From Prorocentrum cordatum (lineage: Eukaryota; Sar; Dinophyceae; Prorocentrales; Prorocentraceae), in contig CAUYUJ010004525.1 of assembly GCA_963575745.1 (NCBI GenBank), positions 449,291 through 513,290 of the forward strand: a stretch of 64,000 nt of DNA, written 5' to 3'. Shown piece after piece: positions 60,360 to 64,000 of this stretch; position 1 is the stretch's first letter, and each line of letters opens with the position of its first letter. The notes beneath the pieces are model-generated. The model did not search any database. It had not been told where the DNA came from and saw nothing but the letters and a program-made list of their open reading frames with translations. The translations under genes and the position numbers were made by a program.

Positions 60360-61660
60360 AGGGCAAATTTTACAACACGCAATAACACACACCAGTTATT
60401 TACAATATTACACAGGTCCGTGGGATGTTTCGGCGCCACTGCTTGCCCGTGTGAAACTAAATGTGAGACAGGGTGTACACTGGCAGCGGTTTCGAGTCCC
60501 TCCATCCCACCCTCCCACCCTCCACCAGACCACATTAACAATACTCATAGCAATCACGCTGCTACGCAAAGTCCAAACACAATCCCGATAAACAGCGAAT
60601 ATCTGAGAATAATGCCTTTGATATGTGATGACGGCTTGATTGGCGACTGTGTTGTTTTCGATGGGTAGCTTGCTTTTTAAATCGCATTTGTTCTCTCAAC
60701 TGTCGTTCCTCACGTTCTCCCTCATTTGTTCAGCTTAACACCCTGCCACCCCAACAATCGCCAAATCAAACACAAGGGCGAAACATTACAACCCCAACGA
60801 ACAAGAACAATAGATGCAAAAATCTGCGAGCACCAAACACTGCTACAAAAATGAGACAACCGTGACCCACCTTACAGAAAACAATGAACCATACTTATAA
60901 ATCCGTTAGGCCCTGGCGAGCTGCCCTTCAGCTTTAACGTCTCACCCTCTGTTATTAATTCGCACTCTGCGGCGTTGCAACGCAGTGCAATGCAAGAACA
61001 CCATTTATTAACTATGGTTCGTCCTGTCTGGCGGACTTCGGATTTCCTTGCCCTAAAACGGCGAGGATTTGCAATCAGCGGGGCGCTGCTAAAGCAAGAA
61101 CGCCCAATTTGCAGCAACAAAAACATATGTTACTGAATCTGGCGGGCCTGGAAATAAAAATCATATGAAGCTGTGATATGCAAAACATATTAAAACTAGC
61201 TGTCTGTGGTGGTTGTTGGAAGGACTTTTGATCATGCCCAGGAGCCCAGCATGACCTCCCCACACTAGAACCATCGCGCGCGCTTCGCGCGCGCTCACGT
61301 TCTACTTGCCATGGGGGCGAACGTATGGCGCGTCAGAGGGGCCATATCCGGATGATCGGATCCTGGGCTTGGAAACCCAAATGTATGAAGTCGCATTGAG
61401 GGTTGGTGATCGCGGCAGTCCTGGGCCAGCAGTGGGAAATCGCGCAGCTCTCTTCGGAAACCTTTGGGCCTCCGAGGCCAATTTGGAGCTACACTTTTGC
61501 AACAAATGGCACTTCCAGCTAAGAAACGAAAACACGTTGGTACTCCTTTTGGTCTTGACTGGTTTAGCCCCCTTTGGAAGCCCTGTGTGGGCACTCTGGC
61601 GGCCTCTTGGGGCTTCATCGTGCTGATGGATGCCCCCTAGGACCTTCTGCACAGCTCCAG
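60360..61660. other. No firm gene; two weak open frames
   Basis: 60870-61126 on the minus strand has a protein-like stretch (GETLKLKGSSPGPNGFISMV), and 61306-61626 is open on both strands without a clear winner. A perfect CG-rich hairpin, GCGCGCGCTTCGCGCGCGC, lies at about 61276-61294. Nothing else was recognised. Confidence 0.4.
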
Positions 61661-61679
61661 AAGCCTCCTGGGGGAGCTT

Positions 61680-61835
61680 GGAGGGAGGAAAGGGGAGGAT
61701 GAGGTGAAGGAGGAGGAGGAGGAGGCGGTGGGGAGGAGGAGAAAAGGGGAGGAGGAGGGGGGGAATGGGGAGGACGAGGAAGGAACTGAAAGGGGGGAGG
61801 AGGAGGAGGATCAGAAGGAGGAGAAAGGAGAAAGG
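61680..61835. repeat. GGA/GAG low-complexity tract
   Basis: Purine-rich triplet sequence of the same type as elsewhere in the window. Confidence 0.85.
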
Positions 61836-62297
61836 AGGAAAGAGAGGGAATCAGCGGTATGATACCAGCCCCGTAGTGAATTACGATGATCACCTCTTTC
61901 CTGGACAGGGCGCAAGGCAGCGCCAACACAACATCAAAGCATAAGTCAAGTAGTGAAACTGGCTGGCCGCCTGTGAACCCAGGCGGCCAGGGGAAGGGAG
62001 TGCATCAGGAGAGGGCGAGAGAGATATTCTTCGACTCTGGCACCATCTCCACTTCGCAGACGCGTGCAACCCAAAAACAACAATATATCAACGAAGTACA
62101 TATCTGTCGGGAGGCAGCTCAAGAACGGGTCGTCCACTGACCCAAACATATTGAAGCTCAAGAAACCGAAGAGGACAAAGAAACAAAAGGTGACCTGGCC
62201 ACCGAAGAAATACTCGTAGCCGTACTCGAGGCCCTGGAGATAGTGATCCTCCGATCCTTCTATCCTCATCCTGTGTAGACGTAGCACACGTGGCTCC

Positions 62298-64000
62298 TCA
62301 TGCGGACAAGGTGCGGGGAGCCGGCCATATATGAATTTGGTCCTTGATAAGCATACGCCCCTGGCTGGTACCGAAGGCCTCGACAACAGCACCACGAGCG
62401 ACAGCTCCATTCGTGAGAGAATCACACAGCATATCTCTGGTATTACATCTGAGAAGACCAGTGAGAGAGCCACAATCAAGTCGATCGCGCATCACCCGAA
62501 CAACATACAACTGGATTCGATCATTCGGCATGGCGATCTCTTCAGCAGTAGTGGACGCGAAAACTGCACGTGCATCACCTACCAGATAAAATCAGATCTC
62601 GGTAAAGTTTGAATTGAGAGCCTAATGCAGCTCCTTTGCACCACGGGACCCCGTCAGGACTTGGTGCCAGAAACGCCGGTGCAGCATGCCCAACTCGCAA
62701 GCCCCCAACTGGTTCGTCAACTCAGCTCCAAAAGTGCTGCGTGTCACCCTCGGCTGCTTACGACTATAGTAGTCAATCACATGCATCGATCCACCCAGAA
62801 TGCCAGTCCTGATCTCAATCAACACCAAAATTGCAGCTTGAATCGCCAGACCGTCATCGTCATCCGCACGATAGGAAGAGCCCACGTTCACACACAAGCA
62901 AGCCGCCGCTTTCAGTCGAGCGTACTTGATGCTGAACGGCTTCCTCTGGATCCACTTCAGCAAAGTGTTGAAGCCTTTGACGTCGCCGACTGTGACCTTT
63001 TGGCTGCGCCTATGGAAGCGACCAACGAACGCGGCAATATCAGCGCGAGCGAGGGAGAGCCAAGCCACGCCACCAAGAAGACTCCAATACATTCCCCGCA
63101 GCACGTAGTCCACCAACTCCTCGTCAGGCTTGCCCGTGAGCAGCGTCAGGGTGATAGGTCGGAGCTGGGACGCATAGCGGTTCTGGTCTATCGCGATGGC
63201 CCTGCTGGATTTATCTCGAGAGCGCTGGATGCCGACGCGTTCGAATGGCGCGAGGTTCACTGCCACGCCCTCGTATTCTCACGAGACTTGTCGAATATCC
63301 ACTCACGGGTATCATCACTAGAAGCACCTTTCAGATCGTCGACGTGAGTACCAAGAACTGCCAACGAGACAGCGCCATCGAACAGCAGCCACAACTGTCG
63401 ATCAGCCTCGGTAGGAAAGAACCCCAGCTCCGTCAACGCGTCAGACAAGTCGACCTGCCAAGCCCAGGGGGCGTTATTCGTGCCGAAACCCGGCTTCTTC
63501 ATGTTCAGTGTCTCCACGACTTCGTTGAAGTTCTCAAAGCCATCTTGAAACCGAACCTCTCGGCGGGCTCCTCAAATGTCTTGCCGCGGAGAAAAGCCAT
63601 CGAGACGTCGAGTGACCACAATGTCTAGCCATGCTGAGCTGCGATAGAGCAGGTAACCCTCTGGCCCCACCGAGAAACGGTGCTAGCGGCCGTTCGCATG
63701 CGATCCTTCTCGTGCTTCTGCCGATCCTTGAAGCCACGCACAGTGAGTCGGCCTTTCGCATCTCGCTAACCTCCAATGATCTTTCACTTGATCACCCAGC
63801 GCGAATCAATATGGTTGTCGGCGTCTCTCTTATGCACACGTTCAATAACGCCCCGAGACACCCACCGCTTGAGCTCCTTCAGCTTGGCTGCAACGACCAA
63901 CTCGTGATGTTGTCGCATCTGAGCTGCAGAAAGAGTTTTGAGGTCGCGCTCGATGACCGGCGAGGCCTGGGTCTTGAAATCGTTCATCGCCAGCACATGA
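62298..64000 (-). pseudogene. Decayed copia-type retrotransposon: RT and RNase H
   Basis: Reading from the right edge on the minus strand: a pre-RT segment (63784-63996, ending IDSRWVIK); RT start (LTVRGFKDRQ, then LDVSMAFLRG); RT core (63257-63517, KPGFGTNNAPWAW and THVDD, the catalytic xxDD box); RT thumb (DQNRYASQLRPI; 62622-63266); and RNase H (IDYYSRKQPRVTRSTFGAEL, then RCNTRDMLCDSLTNGA to about 62300). The order fits a Ty1/copia pol gene as found abundantly in dinoflagellates. It is broken by at least two frame changes (near 63560 and 63280) and by stops (near 63628 and 62600), so it is inactive. Gag, protease and integrase would lie beyond the right edge. No LTR was identified on the left. 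Confidence 0.85.

Noticed and set aside
59340-60541. Long Glu/Arg/Ser-rich frames
   Set aside because: Mostly triplet repeat; only about 20-40 residues near 60210-60265 look like ordinary protein, too little to call a gene.

Overview
The window looks like nuclear DNA from a dinoflagellate. The evidence is: GC-rich intron-dense genes, almost all on the minus strand; introns with GC or GA donors as well as GT; long triplet, GA/CT and CA microsatellites; and degenerate copies of the dinoflagellate spliced-leader sequence about 50 nt upstream of two start codons. No bacterial operon structure, rRNA, tRNA or CRISPR array was seen. No species can be named from sequence alone.

Layout, left to right (all main genes on the minus strand, so 5' ends lie on the right). 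1.2-2.9 kb: a complete three-exon UBE2D/UBE2E-type ubiquitin-conjugating enzyme (147 codons) with a spliced-leader relic 50 nt upstream. 2.9-6.5 kb: mostly low-complexity DNA. 6.5-13.9 kb: gene A, about 18 exons, proline/glutamine-rich N-terminus, unknown function, also with a spliced-leader relic. 14.2-23.8 kb: gene B, about 18 exons, unknown function. 24.0-25.5 kb: an open frame ending in a textbook PHD finger. 25.5-28.5 kb: CA-rich, CG-rich and poly-C-headed repeats. 28.5-31.0 kb: an 841-codon transposase-like frame. 31.2-33.4 kb: gene D, probable membrane segments. 33.4-35.2 kb: the 3' part of gene C.

A 100-base N gap lies at 35186-35285. After it, 15008-35185 is repeated almost base for base as 35286-55454, so gene B, the PHD gene, the transposase-like gene, gene D and the end of gene C appear twice. 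Copy 1 lacks the 5' exons of gene C and copy 2 lacks the last exon of gene B. This is the geometry of two overlapping contigs that were scaffolded without being merged. The copies nevertheless differ at about 26 single bases, mostly transitions and often at CpG, so they are two real sequence versions (strains, alleles or recent duplicates).

55.5-58.8 kb carries the 5' exons of gene C, which I read as a member of a dinoflagellate family with motifs resembling C5-cytosine methyltransferases. 58.9-62.2 kb is mainly low-complexity DNA with weak open frames. 62.3-64.0 kb is a decayed copia-type reverse transcriptase/RNase H. Exon limits for genes A-D were placed by eye from reading frame, splice-site sequence and phase and are approximate. 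Copy 2 coordinate = copy 1 + 20278 (to about 16.6 kb), + 20372 (17.0-18.9 kb), + 20418 (19.0-26.8 kb), + 20426 (26.9-31.4 kb), + 20269 (31.6-35.2 kb).
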